The notes beneath the pieces are model-generated. The model saw only the letters and a program-made list of their open reading frames with translations, searched no databases and had not been told where the DNA came from. A DNA stretch of 64,000 bases from Burkholderiales bacterium (GTDB lineage: Bacteria > Pseudomonadota > Gammaproteobacteria > Burkholderiales > Burkholderiaceae_D), in contig JACPWS010000047.1 of the NCBI GenBank assembly GCA_016196925.1, positions 1-64,000 of the forward strand, written 5' to 3'. Every line of letters starts with the position of its first letter. Position 1 is the stretch's first letter. This document shows, piece by piece, positions 53,801 to 61,728 of the stretch. Made by a program: the position numbers and the translations under genes.

Positions 53801-54562
53801 CGAGCCCCACACCATCAGGTAAGTCGAGTTATACCAGTCGGCCGATTCCGGCACGTCGGTCTGCTCGCCCCAGACTTGCGGGCTGGATGGCGGCAAATCG
53901 CAATACCAGTCGTAGAAAGACAGGCAGGCGCCGCCGATCAGCGACAGATAACGCGCACCGGCCGCATACGACACCATGGACATGGCGGGAATCGGCGAAA
54001 AGCCGACCACGCGGTCCGGGCCGAATTTCTTGACGGTGTAGGCATTCGCTGCAGCGATGATTTCTTGTGCAGTATCCCAGTCGGCGCGCACGAAACCGCC
54101 CTGACCGCGCACGGATTTATAGCGCTTGGCTTTTTCCGGATTCTGGCTGATAGCTTCCCAGGCCGCGATCGGGCCCATGCTCTTGCGCGCGGCTTGCCAC
54201 ATTTCCATCAGGCGGCCGCGTATCATAGGATATTTGACGCGCTGGGCCGAATACACATACCAGCTATACGAAGCGCCGCGCGGGCAGCCGCGTGGCTCGT
54301 GATTCGGCAGATCGGGGCGGGTGCGCGGATAATCGGTCTGCTGGGTTTCCCAGGTGATCAGACCGTTCTTGACATACACTTTCCACGAACAGGAACCGGT
54401 GCAGTTCACGCCGTGGGTAGAGCGCACGATCTTGTCATGCTGCCAACGACTGCGGTAGGTGTTTTCCCATTTGCGGTCTTCCTCGACCACGGCGCCATGG
54501 CCGTCGGAGAAGGTGGACTTCACCTGCGACATGAACTTCAATCTATCCAGAAAATGACTCAT
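50837..54562 (-). CDS. narG: Respiratory nitrate reductase alpha subunit
   Basis: 1241 residues, the full family length. The bis-MGD molybdenum subunit reduces nitrate to nitrite on the cytoplasmic side. The N-terminal FS0 cluster is ligated by His50, Cys54 and Cys58 in THGVNCTGSCSW. The Mo-ligand region reads WGSNVPQTRTPDAHF. No twin-arginine signal is present; the N-terminus MSHFLDRLKF is the usual membrane-bound NarG type. It is the first gene of narGHJI and is separated from narK2 by a terminator and a 234-bp promoter region. Confidence 0.98.
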   Translation of the reverse strand: MSHFLDRLKFMSQVKSTFSDGHGAVVEEDRKWENTYRSRWQHDKIVRSTHGVNCTGSCSWKVYVKNGLITWETQQTDYPRTRPDLPNHEPRGCPRGASYSWYVYSAQRVKYPMIRGRLMEMWQAARKSMGPIAAWEAISQNPEKAKRYKSVRGQGGFVRADWDTAQEIIAAANAYTVKKFGPDRVVGFSPIPAMSMVSYAAGARYLSLIGGACLSFYDWYCDLPPSSPQVWGEQTDVPESADWYNSTYLMVWGSNVPQTRTPDAHFYTEVRYKGTKTVAVSSDFGEMVKFGDIWMAPKQGTDAALAMAMGHVILKEFHLENKSDYFRSYVKQYTDLPMLVRLVERNGSFVPDQMLRASQLPGSLDEANNPDWKTLAIDETTGEIVAPNGSVGFRWGENKFNEGEKVGRWNLEPKDGGSGREIDPQLSLVAQHDEVVSVGFSYFGGTDASDMVLRNVPARKVTLADGSVALVATVYDLSMANYGVDQGLGGAVAHSYDDDIPYTPAWQEKHTGVKRELVIQVAREFAQNAHDTHGKSMVIVGAALNHWYHNDMIYRGIINMLMMCGCVGQSGGGWAHYVGQEKLRPQFGWAPLAFASDWTRPPRQMNGTSFFYAHTSQWRHEKLAMDEILAPTADKSKTSHMSMIDMNAKAERLGWLPSVPQLETNPLDICDAANKAGVDPQQYLVNGLTNGSINMSCDDPDNPKNFPRNMFVWRSNILGSSGKGHEYFLKYLLGTQNALFDDPDDAVKPSEVKFREEAAEGKLDLLTVLDFRMSTTCLYGDIVLPTATWYEKDDLNTSDMHPFIHPLSEAVQPLWESKTDWEIYKGIAKKFTEIGGDYLGTRKDIVLQPLLHDTPGELGQAFEPKDWKKGECELIPGKTAPSMIVVERNYKEIYKKFTSIGPLLDKLGNGGKGINWNTEHEVHEIGGITKVVTEEGVSKGRPRLDTAIDACEMILTFAPETNGHVSVKAWEALSKITGRDHSHLAVGREHDKIRFRDVQAQPRKIISAPTWSGLESEEVSYNAGYTNVHELIPWRTLTGRQQFYQDHRWMLDFGEGMCVYKPAIDTKTVAPMLNKLPNGEKEIVLNWITPHQKWGIHSTYSDNLRMLTLSRGGPHVWVSEIEAKEAGLVDNDWVEVFNSNGTLTARVVVSQRVPKGMCLMYHAQEKIVNTPGAETSGMRGGIHNSVTRAVLKPTHMIGGYAQLAYGFNYYGTVGSNRDEFVIVRKMKKVDWLEGKLEEGAE

Positions 54563-54701
54563 CGTAACTCTCCATATCAGGTGGGCGATGCACCCACATC
54601 ATTCTTACGAACATGCCCTAAGCTTACGCAGCGAGCGCCCTTTCGCCCATTCTTCGGTGCGACAGAGGACGCGGTGCATTGGCACTAGGCCGGCTAGGTC
54701 G

Positions 54702-54718
54702 AAAGAACTAGTTCTTCG
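54702..54718. promoter_or_regulatory. CTAG-centred palindrome upstream of narG
   Basis: AAAGAACTAGTTCTTCG, a palindromic version of the motif seen upstream of narK1 and dnr. It lies about 150 bp upstream of narG. I see no good FNR box at the expected spacing; the rest of this gap shows no other clear element. Confidence 0.45.
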
Positions 54719-54795
54719 GTATCGGCAAAGAAACATTTCTTTTAAACGGCAAACCGTCAAACGAAACCGCCGGTTGCCGGCACAATGTGGCGATC

Positions 54796-54820
54796 AAAAA
54801 AAAAGCCTCCCGCAGGAGGC
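54796..54820 (-). terminator. Intrinsic terminator after narK2
   Basis: On the minus strand GCCTCCTGCGGGAGGC is followed by nine T. It begins 22 bp after the narK2 stop codon and separates narK1K2 from narGHJI. Confidence 0.9.
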
Positions 54821-54842
54821 AAAAGTGAGATTCTGTTTAGTC

Positions 54843-56225
54843 TTAGCAAGGCATTTCCGCACCCTTGCGCGAGTAATACCACCAGGTGATGAGCATGCAG
54901 CTGACATAGAAAGCCACGAAGGTGTACAAGGCCATGTCGGGCGCACCGGTCAGCTTGATCGAGGTGCCGAAGCCTTGCGGGATGAAGAAGCCGCCGTAGG
55001 CGCCGATCGCGCCGGAGAAACCGAGCACCGCGGCAGATTCCTTGGCCGCATCGAGGCGCGCCTGCTTCATGGCGAGATCGCCCTTGCCGGCGACGGCGCG
55101 CTCACGCTCGGTCAGGAAGATGATAGGGATCATGCAAAAGGTGGAGCCGTTGCCGAGGCCGGTCAGGATGAACATGCCTATGAAGGACACCAGGAAGATC
55201 ATGAACTGGTGCTCATGCAGCGCCGGCAAGATGCCGGCCAGGATCACGGCCACCATGGCGACGAATACCCAGAACGTCAGGCGCGCGCCGCCCAGCTTAT
55301 CCGCCAGCACGCCGCCGATAGGGCGCGCCAGGGCGCCGGCCAGCGGGCCGAGGAACGCGAATCTGGCGACGTCGACTTCCGGGAACTGCGCCTTGATCAG
55401 CATCGCGAAACCGGCCGAGAAACCGATGAAGGAACCGAAAGTACCGATATACAGCCAGCACATCAGCCAGTTGTGCTTGCGTTTGAAGATGATGGCCTGG
55501 TCGGCGAACGAAGCCTTGGCGGACGCGATGTCGTTCATGCCGAACCAGGCGGCCAGCGTAGCGACAGCGATGAAGGGCACCCAGATGAAGCCGGCGTTCG
55601 CCAGCCAGAACATCTGGTCGGCATTGGTCTTGACGTTGTGGAACATGGCGCCGTCGCCGGAAATCGCCGCACCGAACATGGCGGAAGAGATCGCGAACGG
55701 GGTCAGGAATTGCACCACCGACACGCCGAGGTTGCCGATGCCGGCGTTCATGCCGGTGGCATAGCCCTTACGCGATTTAGGAAAGAAGAAGCTGATATTG
55801 GCCATGCTGGAGCTGAAGTTGCCGCCGCCGAAACCGCACAGCAAGGCCAGCACCAGCAGCGTGGAATAGCTGGTGGTCGGGTCTTTCAGCGCGAAGCCCA
55901 TGCCTATGGCCGGGATCAGCAGGGTGGCGGTGGACAGCGCGGTCCATTTACGGCCGCCGAACACCGGCACCAGGAACGAGTAAAAAATCCGCAAAGTCGC
56001 ACCGGACAAGGCCGGCAAGGCGGTCAGGAAAAACAGCTGATCCTTGGTGAAGTGGAAACCGGCCTTATCCAGGTTGGCCGCCACCACGCTCCACAGCATC
56101 CAGACCGAAAATGCCAGCATCAGGCAGGGGATGGAAATCCACAAATTGCGGTTCGCGATATCGCTGCCCTCTTTGCTCCAGAATTCGGAATTTTCCGGTT
56201 CCCAATGGGTTAATACATGACTCAT
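54843..56225 (-). CDS. narK2: NarK2-type nitrate/nitrite transporter
   Basis: 460 residues, 12 membrane helices of the MFS. The nitrate signature helices are visible as GFGGGNFSSSMANISFFFP and GNLGVSVVQF, plus GAYGGFFIPQGFG. The N-terminal soluble stretch with HWEPENSEFW is typical of the NarK2/NarU nitrate-nitrite antiporter subtype. It lies 41 bp after narK1. Confidence 0.93.
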   Translation of the reverse strand: MSHVLTHWEPENSEFWSKEGSDIANRNLWISIPCLMLAFSVWMLWSVVAANLDKAGFHFTKDQLFFLTALPALSGATLRIFYSFLVPVFGGRKWTALSTATLLIPAIGMGFALKDPTTSYSTLLVLALLCGFGGGNFSSSMANISFFFPKSRKGYATGMNAGIGNLGVSVVQFLTPFAISSAMFGAAISGDGAMFHNVKTNADQMFWLANAGFIWVPFIAVATLAAWFGMNDIASAKASFADQAIIFKRKHNWLMCWLYIGTFGSFIGFSAGFAMLIKAQFPEVDVARFAFLGPLAGALARPIGGVLADKLGGARLTFWVFVAMVAVILAGILPALHEHQFMIFLVSFIGMFILTGLGNGSTFCMIPIIFLTERERAVAGKGDLAMKQARLDAAKESAAVLGFSGAIGAYGGFFIPQGFGTSIKLTGAPDMALYTFVAFYVSCMLITWWYYSRKGAEMPC

Positions 56226-56266
56226 TTCATACTCCTAGATTTAAATAATTTCTGCCGTTCCACGTA

Positions 56267-57514
56267 TCAGGCGGGCAAGCGCGCTTGCGCCAACAACATG
56301 CCTTCGCGGCGGAACTGGAAGTGCATCCATACCAGCGAGACGCACACGGTGCCATACAGCAACATGAAACAAGAACTGCGGACGCCGGTGATATCGACCA
56401 GGGCGCCGAACATGATGGGCAAAACGAAGCCGCCGAGGCCGCCGGCCAGGCCGACCACGCCGGACACCGCGCCGATGTTGTGGTGATAGTCGTCCGAGAT
56501 GAACTTGAAGACCGAAGCCTTGCCGACCGCCATCGCGATGCCGACCACGAACAAGATCACGGTAAACAGCAGCGGCGTCAGCGCGATGTGGAAAGTCTGC
56601 GGACCGGTCACGGTCTTGATGATGAATTCGGTTTGCGGATAAGACAGCAGGAAGAACGCGACCCAGCACACCCACATCACCCACCAGGTCACCTTGTAGG
56701 CGCCATACTTGTCGGCCAGCCAGCCGCCGAATGCGCGCAGCACGCCGCCCGGCAGCGAGAAGCAGGCGGCCAGCAAGGCGGCGCTCTTGATGTCGAAGCC
56801 GTATTCGGTCACATAGTATTTGACCATCCACAGGCTGAGGCCGACATAGCCGCCGAACACGACCGAGTAGTACTGGCAATAGCGCCACACCTTGGGGTCT
56901 TTCAGCATCTTCAGCTGGGCCAGAAAGCTGATATTCGATTTAACCTTGTGCGTCGCCTCGGTGGCGGAGAACGCCCAGAAAATCAGGGCTGCCGCCAGCA
57001 TCAGGCCGGCATAGACTTTCGGCACCAGGGTCCAGCCGGCCGCCGCGATCAGCGCCGGCGCGATGAACTTATTGACGGCGGCACCCGAATTGCCGGCGCC
57101 GAAGATGCCCATCGCCAAACCTTGCCGGCTCTTCTTGAACCAGCGCGCGACATACGGGGTGCCGACCGAAAACGAGCCGCCGGCCAGGCCGACGAACAGG
57201 CCGAGCACCAGGAAATGCCAGTATGCAGTGGCGTAGCTGATCAGATAGATGGGGATGACGGTAGAAATCATCAGCAGGAACAGCACGATGCGGCCGCCGT
57301 AGCGGTCGGTCCAGATCCCGAGCGGCACGCGTATCAGGGAACCGGTCAAGACCGGCATCGCCGTTAACAAGCCGAATTCGGTTTCATTCAGATGCAGCGC
57401 GGCCTTGATAGGGATGCCTATCACGCCGAACATCATCCAGATCGTAAAACAAACAGTAAATGCCAGAGTACTGGCGCCGAGTACCGAATAGGCCCTTCTA
57501 TCCTCACTTGCCAT
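56267..57514 (-). CDS. narK1: NarK1-type nitrate transporter
   Basis: 415 residues, 12 membrane helices, MFS nitrate family. Characteristic segments are GLLTAMPVLTGSLIRVPLGI, GLAGGSFSVGTPYVARWF and GIFGAGNSGAAVNKFIAP. The NarK1 subtype is thought to be a nitrate-proton symporter that starts nitrate uptake before nitrite builds up. It is first in the narK1K2 unit, with a FNR-like box and a CTAG motif upstream. Confidence 0.93.
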   Translation of the reverse strand: MASEDRRAYSVLGASTLAFTVCFTIWMMFGVIGIPIKAALHLNETEFGLLTAMPVLTGSLIRVPLGIWTDRYGGRIVLFLLMISTVIPIYLISYATAYWHFLVLGLFVGLAGGSFSVGTPYVARWFKKSRQGLAMGIFGAGNSGAAVNKFIAPALIAAAGWTLVPKVYAGLMLAAALIFWAFSATEATHKVKSNISFLAQLKMLKDPKVWRYCQYYSVVFGGYVGLSLWMVKYYVTEYGFDIKSAALLAACFSLPGGVLRAFGGWLADKYGAYKVTWWVMWVCWVAFFLLSYPQTEFIIKTVTGPQTFHIALTPLLFTVILFVVGIAMAVGKASVFKFISDDYHHNIGAVSGVVGLAGGLGGFVLPIMFGALVDITGVRSSCFMLLYGTVCVSLVWMHFQFRREGMLLAQARLPA

Positions 57515-57579
57515 GACATGCTCCTTTACTTTTATTGACGCTATAAGCTTAAGGAAGGTAGGGGCATTTAGAAATTCTC

Positions 57580-57593
57580 CTGACGACGGTCAA
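57580..57593. promoter_or_regulatory. FNR/Dnr-like box upstream of narK1
   Basis: On the minus strand TTGACCGTCGTCAG, matching TTGAC-N4-GTCAA except the last base. It is centred 72 bp upstream of the narK1 start. Confidence 0.65.
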
Positions 57594-57623
57594 GATTCAG
57601 GCAAAAGGATGGGGTGATTAGCC

Positions 57624-57636
57624 AAAAGAACTAGAC
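57624..57636 (-). promoter_or_regulatory. CTAG-centred motif upstream of narK1
   Basis: On the minus strand GTCTAGTTCTTTTGGC. It lies 46 bp upstream of the FNR-like box centre, like the equivalent motif at dnr. Confidence 0.5.
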
Positions 57637-57648
57637 GGCGCAAATATA

Positions 57649-57748
57649 GGACTTACGCAAAACCGCCCCAGCGGCGTTGCAGCTCCTAGTCGTACTGCTC
57701 GTACTGCCTTCGTCGCTGCGCCTTGCTGGGCCAATTTTGCGTAAGCCC
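57649..57748. repeat. 100-bp inverted-repeat element with ACTTACGCAAAA ends
   Basis: ACTTACGCAAAA (57651) and TTTTGCGTAAG (ending 57745) enclose GCGGCGTTGCAGC on the left and CGCTGCGCCTTGCTGGG on the right. The interior pattern resembles that between norC and norB, with different arms. Confidence 0.7.
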
Positions 57749-57859
57749 TAAAATATATTGGTGTTTCCGCCCTATGTTATATTCCGTGCTCTCCGGCCGA
57801 CCCGCTGGCAGCGTACCCGCATAGGAAATTCAGCAAGTTCCGGACGGCTCTGGAGCACG

Positions 57860-57936
57860 AACAATACTAGGGGGGAGTATATTTTGAAACGCTTTAAATG
57901 CAATGACGACAGGGCGATTTAGTCATATACTCCCCC
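57860..57936. promoter_or_regulatory. Paired TATACTCCCC elements upstream of the 57957 gene
   Basis: ATACTAGGGGGGAGTATA (57864-57881), TGACGACAGGGCGA (57904-57917) and TATACTCCCCC (57926-57936). The first 26 bp match the nnrS-upstream copy at 24 positions on the opposite strand. The last block ends 20 bp before the downstream start codon. Confidence 0.55.
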
Positions 57937-57956
57937 GTAAACCTTAGAAAGCAAGC

Positions 57957-58328
57957 ATGAATCACAAGTTGAGCATAGACGAATACGACGCACTGGAACA
58001 AGTCAGCAAGCTGGCGCGCGGCGTCCGGCCGAGCGCCTGCGTGGCGCGCAACACCAAGCGCCTGTGCGGCATCAAGCTGCTGGCGCAGCGCAAGGACGGC
58101 GGCCTGGAACTGACCGAAACCGGGCGCCAGACCCTGTTCATCAAGCAATGCATAGACGGCTTGCGCGCGATCGCGGCCGATCCCGCCGCGCCCCTGACGG
58201 GCCCGGTCGCGACCTTCCTCGGCAAGAAAGGCCATATCCTCATCAATCCGGAATCGGGCCGACCAGAAATCAGCGAGCGCGGGCGCGAATGCCTGGCGGA
58301 TATCCAGGCGACCAGCGGAACGCTCTGA
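57957..58328 (+). CDS. Small hypothetical protein, orphan in the nar region
   Basis: 123 residues, soluble, no signal peptide or membrane segment. I do not recognise the family. The sequence reads like two short repeated helical/winged units: KLLAQRKDGGLELTETGRQT and HILINPESGRPEISERGREC share an L/I-x-x-x-G-x-x-E-(L/I)-(T/S)-E-x-G-R pattern. That duplication is seen directly; a DNA- or RNA-binding role is only a guess. The promoter region carries the paired TATACTCCCC motif also found upstream of nnrS, suggesting regulation with the denitrification genes. Confidence 0.65.
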   Translation: MNHKLSIDEYDALEQVSKLARGVRPSACVARNTKRLCGIKLLAQRKDGGLELTETGRQTLFIKQCIDGLRAIAADPAAPLTGPVATFLGKKGHILINPESGRPEISERGRECLADIQATSGTL

Positions 58329-58393
58329 TATCAAGGCCTGTGAGTCCGTTCCCATTCCGGGATGGCGAGTTGTCAAGCCGTGAACTTAATATC

Positions 58394-58538
58394 GTCATTC
58401 CTGCGCAGGCAGGAATCCAGTGGCGTCATTTGCACACGGATAAGTGTAATGAGAACTAGCGTCTTTTCAGACGTGTTTTTCTCTCAGAGCAATACGTTTT
58501 CCCGAAAGACGCTGGATTCCTGCCGGCGCAGGAATGAC
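58394..58538. repeat. REP/dRS3-like inverted pair
   Basis: GTCATTCCTGCGCAGGCAGG and CTGGATTCCTGCCGGCGCAGGAATGAC-type halves (last part GCGCAGGAATGAC). Stems use TTCCTGC/GCAGGAA, unlike the TTCCCGC copies elsewhere. It fills most of the gap before lnt. Confidence 0.7.
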
Positions 58539-58573
58539 GGCTTGTGTGGTGTACGGTATTGCACTCACCAGCC

Positions 58574-60148
58574 TCACTCCCGCCCAGCCCGCCGGCCCAA
58601 GCTGTAAGCCAGCAACAAACTCAGCAAGACTATCCCCAGCACCGCGCTATTTCCCCACCGCACATACGGCGTCAGCCCGCTGCGGCCCTGCACCGTGGAC
58701 GCAAGCGTGGCGCGCGTCAGCGGCGGCAATTGCGCCGCAATGCTGCCGCCGGCCGCGATCACGGCGGTGGCGCCGGTGTTGGTGACGTTCAGCATCGGTC
58801 GTCCAGTTTCCAGCACGCGCATCTGCGAAATCTGTAAATGCTGCGGGATCGCCAGCGAATCGCCATACCAGGCCAGGTTCGAGACATTCAGCAAGATGGT
58901 GGCGGCCTGGCCGCCGCCCGCCGCCTGGGCCGCCAATTGCCGCGCGATCTCTTCGCCGAACAAATTCTCGTAACAGATATCCGGCAACACCAATTGATCC
59001 CTGACTTGCATAGACGGCTGCAACAGCCCGGCGCTGGAGAAATCGCCTAACGGTATCCGCATCAGATCGACGAACCAGCGAAACCCGGTCGGGACGAATT
59101 CACCGAAAGGCACCAGGTGGTGCTTGTCGTAGCGATAGGCTTGCGCTGCATGGGCGCGCGCAAAACCGAGCACGCTGTTGGAATAGCGCTTGCCGCCATC
59201 GTGCACCCCCAGGCCCAGCACCACGGCGCTGCCGGTGTCCTGGGCAAACGCGTTCAGGCGCGGCAGGTAATCGGGCGGCAATTGCGAAGACAGCATGGGC
59301 AAGGCGGTTTCCGGCGTCGCCACCAGATCGGCCGGCGCCGCCAGTATCATTTCGTGATACAGGCGCAGCGATTCATTCAGATGTTCCGGATTGAACTTCA
59401 TGTCTTGTTCGACGTTGCCCTGCAACAGACGCACGCCGATAGGCTGGCCGTGCGGCGCAGTCCATTCCAGCGTGCGCAAACCGGCGCCGGCGGCCAGCAC
59501 GGCGCCGCCCGCCAGCAGCATGGCGGCGGCGGCCTTGCGGCCAACGCCGCCTGCGACCAGCGCCAGCAAGCCCGCCAGCACGGCATTCAGCCAGCTCAGC
59601 CCCAGCACGCCCAACACCGGGGCAAAACCGGCCAAGGGGCTGGCCGTGTGCGCATAACCGGAGATAGTCCAGGGAAAGCCGGTCAAGACCCAGCCGCGCA
59701 GCCATTCGCCCAGCGTCCACAAGGCCGGCAAGGCCAGCAGCGCCAGCAGCGCGGGCGAGAGGCGCCAGCGCTGCCGCAGATAAGCGGCCGCGAGCGCCAC
59801 CAGCGCCGCATACAGCCCGAGCGCCGCGGCCAGCATGGCCAGCGCCGGCACGGCCAGCCACAACGGCATGCCGCCATAGCGCGTCATCGCCACCAGCAGC
59901 CAGCCGACCGCCAGCGCTAGCCAGGCGAAGCTGTAGGCCCAGCCCAGCCCAGCCGCCTGGCGCCGGCTGAAGCGCGCCGCATCGTCGCGCAGCCACAAGC
60001 TGAACAGCATGGACAGACTCAGGATCTGCAGCGGCCAGCAGCCGTAAGGCGCAAAGGAAAGGAGGTTCAAGCCCCCGGCCGCCAGCATCGACAGCAGGGA
60101 AGAACGGAAAGACAGTGCCGACCAGCGCCGCAATACCGCCTCAGTCAT
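58574..60148 (-). CDS. lnt: Apolipoprotein N-acyltransferase
   Basis: 524 residues. Six or more N-terminal membrane helices are followed by a periplasmic nitrilase-like domain with the catalytic Glu in ATPETALPML, Lys in YDKHHLVPFGEFVP and Cys in DICYENLFGEE. It adds the third acyl chain to lipoproteins. The ATG at 60148 overlaps the corC stop by eight bases, so the two genes are coupled. Confidence 0.95.
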   Translation of the reverse strand: MTEAVLRRWSALSFRSSLLSMLAAGGLNLLSFAPYGCWPLQILSLSMLFSLWLRDDAARFSRRQAAGLGWAYSFAWLALAVGWLLVAMTRYGGMPLWLAVPALAMLAAALGLYAALVALAAAYLRQRWRLSPALLALLALPALWTLGEWLRGWVLTGFPWTISGYAHTASPLAGFAPVLGVLGLSWLNAVLAGLLALVAGGVGRKAAAAMLLAGGAVLAAGAGLRTLEWTAPHGQPIGVRLLQGNVEQDMKFNPEHLNESLRLYHEMILAAPADLVATPETALPMLSSQLPPDYLPRLNAFAQDTGSAVVLGLGVHDGGKRYSNSVLGFARAHAAQAYRYDKHHLVPFGEFVPTGFRWFVDLMRIPLGDFSSAGLLQPSMQVRDQLVLPDICYENLFGEEIARQLAAQAAGGGQAATILLNVSNLAWYGDSLAIPQHLQISQMRVLETGRPMLNVTNTGATAVIAAGGSIAAQLPPLTRATLASTVQGRSGLTPYVRWGNSAVLGIVLLSLLLAYSLGRRAGRE

Positions 60149-61019
60149 GTTCAGGCAGTAGCGGGCGCTGTTCCACCAGCAGCATCTGCACCTGGCGCGC
60201 ATCGGCGCGCAAGACTTCGAAGTGCAGCTGGCCGATCGCAAACTGATCGCCCTTGTGCGGCACCCGCCCCAGATGATTGGAAACCAGTCCGCCTATGGTA
60301 TCGACATCGTCGTCCGGCAAGGCGCTGCCGACTACCGCGTTGAATTGCGCGATCTCGGTCAGCCCCTTGATGCGCCAGCGCGCGCCGTTCCCCTTGTTTT
60401 CGAGCGCCAGGATATTGTCGTCGGCTTCGTCGAAATCGTATTCATCCTCGATATCGCCGACGATCTGCTCCAGCACGTCTTCTATCGTGATCAGGCCGGC
60501 CACGCCGCCGTATTCGTCGACCACCATCGCGATGTGATTGCGATTGGCGCGAAAATCGCGTAGCAAGACGTTCAGGCGCTTCGATTCCGGAATGTAGACG
60601 ACCGGGCGCAACATGTCGCGCACCTCGAACGCCTCTTCGGCGTAATAGCGCAGTAAATCCTTGGCCAGCAAGATGCCGACCACCTTGTCGCGGTCGCCAT
60701 CGACGGCCGGAAAGCGCGAATGCGCGGTGGACAGCACTTCCGGCATCCACTCGCTAATCGGCTTGGAAATATCGATCACATCCATTTGCGAACGCGGCAC
60801 CATGATGTCGCGCGCGGACAGATCGGACACCTGGAACACCCCTTCTATCATCGCCAGCGCATCGGCGTCGATCAGGTTACGTTCTTGCGCGTCGTGCAAG
60901 ACTTCCAGCAATTCGGCGCGGTTTTCAGGTTCGGGGGAAATCAGTGCGGTCAGACGTTCGAACAATGACCGGTGCGGTTTAAGGTCAGGAGCCCTGACCT
61001 TACTAGAGTGCTCTTGCAT
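60141..61019 (-). CDS. corC: CorC/YbeX, CBS-pair transporter-associated protein
   Basis: 292 residues. Two CBS domains (about 70-190, MVPRSQMDVIDI and VVDEYGGVAGLITIEDVLEQ) are followed by a CorC_HlyC domain (about 205-285). The family is linked to magnesium/cobalt handling and ribosome-related functions. It precedes lnt as in the conserved ybeZ-ybeY-ybeX-lnt cluster. Confidence 0.93.
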   Translation of the reverse strand: MQEHSSKVRAPDLKPHRSLFERLTALISPEPENRAELLEVLHDAQERNLIDADALAMIEGVFQVSDLSARDIMVPRSQMDVIDISKPISEWMPEVLSTAHSRFPAVDGDRDKVVGILLAKDLLRYYAEEAFEVRDMLRPVVYIPESKRLNVLLRDFRANRNHIAMVVDEYGGVAGLITIEDVLEQIVGDIEDEYDFDEADDNILALENKGNGARWRIKGLTEIAQFNAVVGSALPDDDVDTIGGLVSNHLGRVPHKGDQFAIGQLHFEVLRADARQVQMLLVEQRPLLPEHD

Positions 61020-61268
61020 AGTGGGCGTAATGCCGTAGTTTCAATCCTACAGGATACAACAATTGTCGGGGGTTTCCCAAATTTTGGGCGCGGTTGAGGG
61101 GTGGGAAGCGGATTTTATTGATGCGGCTTAAGCCTGCGATTTGTTTTACTTTTAAGAATTATTTGCTATATGGACAATATTCCTATTCCCACTTAAAATA
61201 GTGCAAATTCGCAAAACAATTCAATTTCGCCCTTAATCGAGTGGCCGACACCACTGAGGAAACCAATC

Positions 61269-61634
61269 ATGCAGCGACGCACAACAACTTCCGTAATTTC
61301 CCAGGCCTTGATCCTGGCCCTGATATGCGTGCCGGCCATTGCGCAGAGCACTGCCTCTACTACGTCGGTACCGGCGGCTCTTTCGAAGACGGAAGCAACA
61401 TTCAAGTGTGACAGCAATCCAAAAGGTCCATGCTATTTTCTCCTGTATTCATCAACTTGTGAGGAATCGACCATCGCCAATGGTAAACCCTCCTTGATTT
61501 GCAAACACGCTTTCGTCGAGGAATTTTCCTTGGCCGTGGGCGAAAGCAAGAAGCTCAGCAACCTGCCCGAAAAATTCAAGCAATGTCACCAGCTTACCGA
61601 CAGCAAACCAGAATTTCCCAACTGCGCACGCTAA
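61269..61634 (+). CDS. Small secreted cysteine-containing hypothetical protein
   Basis: 121 residues with GAGGAAA before the ATG. A signal peptide (about 1-26, ending PAIAQ) leads to a mature domain of about 95 residues with five to six cysteines (FKCDSNPKGPCYF, STCEE, LICKHAF, KQCHQL, PNCAR), probably disulfide-bonded. No family recognised. It is on the strand opposite to ybeY and corC, interrupting an otherwise conserved cluster, which suggests a later insertion. Confidence 0.75.
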   Translation: MQRRTTTSVISQALILALICVPAIAQSTASTTSVPAALSKTEATFKCDSNPKGPCYFLLYSSTCEESTIANGKPSLICKHAFVEEFSLAVGESKKLSNLPEKFKQCHQLTDSKPEFPNCAR

Positions 61635-61728
61635 GTTGCGGACTGGGCGGAAGGCGCTGCGCTTTTCCGCCCTACGCTTTTCCGACCTAGCTTTTCCGAC
61701 CTAGCTTTTCCGCACGGCTACCGCTGCG

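Noticed and set aside
52007-54688. Very long open frame opposite narG (and similar ones opposite nirS, GH65, GH31 and narX)
   Set aside because: They lie antisense to genes with full family motifs, have Arg/His/Gln-rich compositions typical of shadow frames, and lack start-site support.
54780-54796. FNR box upstream of narG (TTGATCGCCACATT)
   Set aside because: Only one half-site matches, and it overlaps the narK2 terminator.
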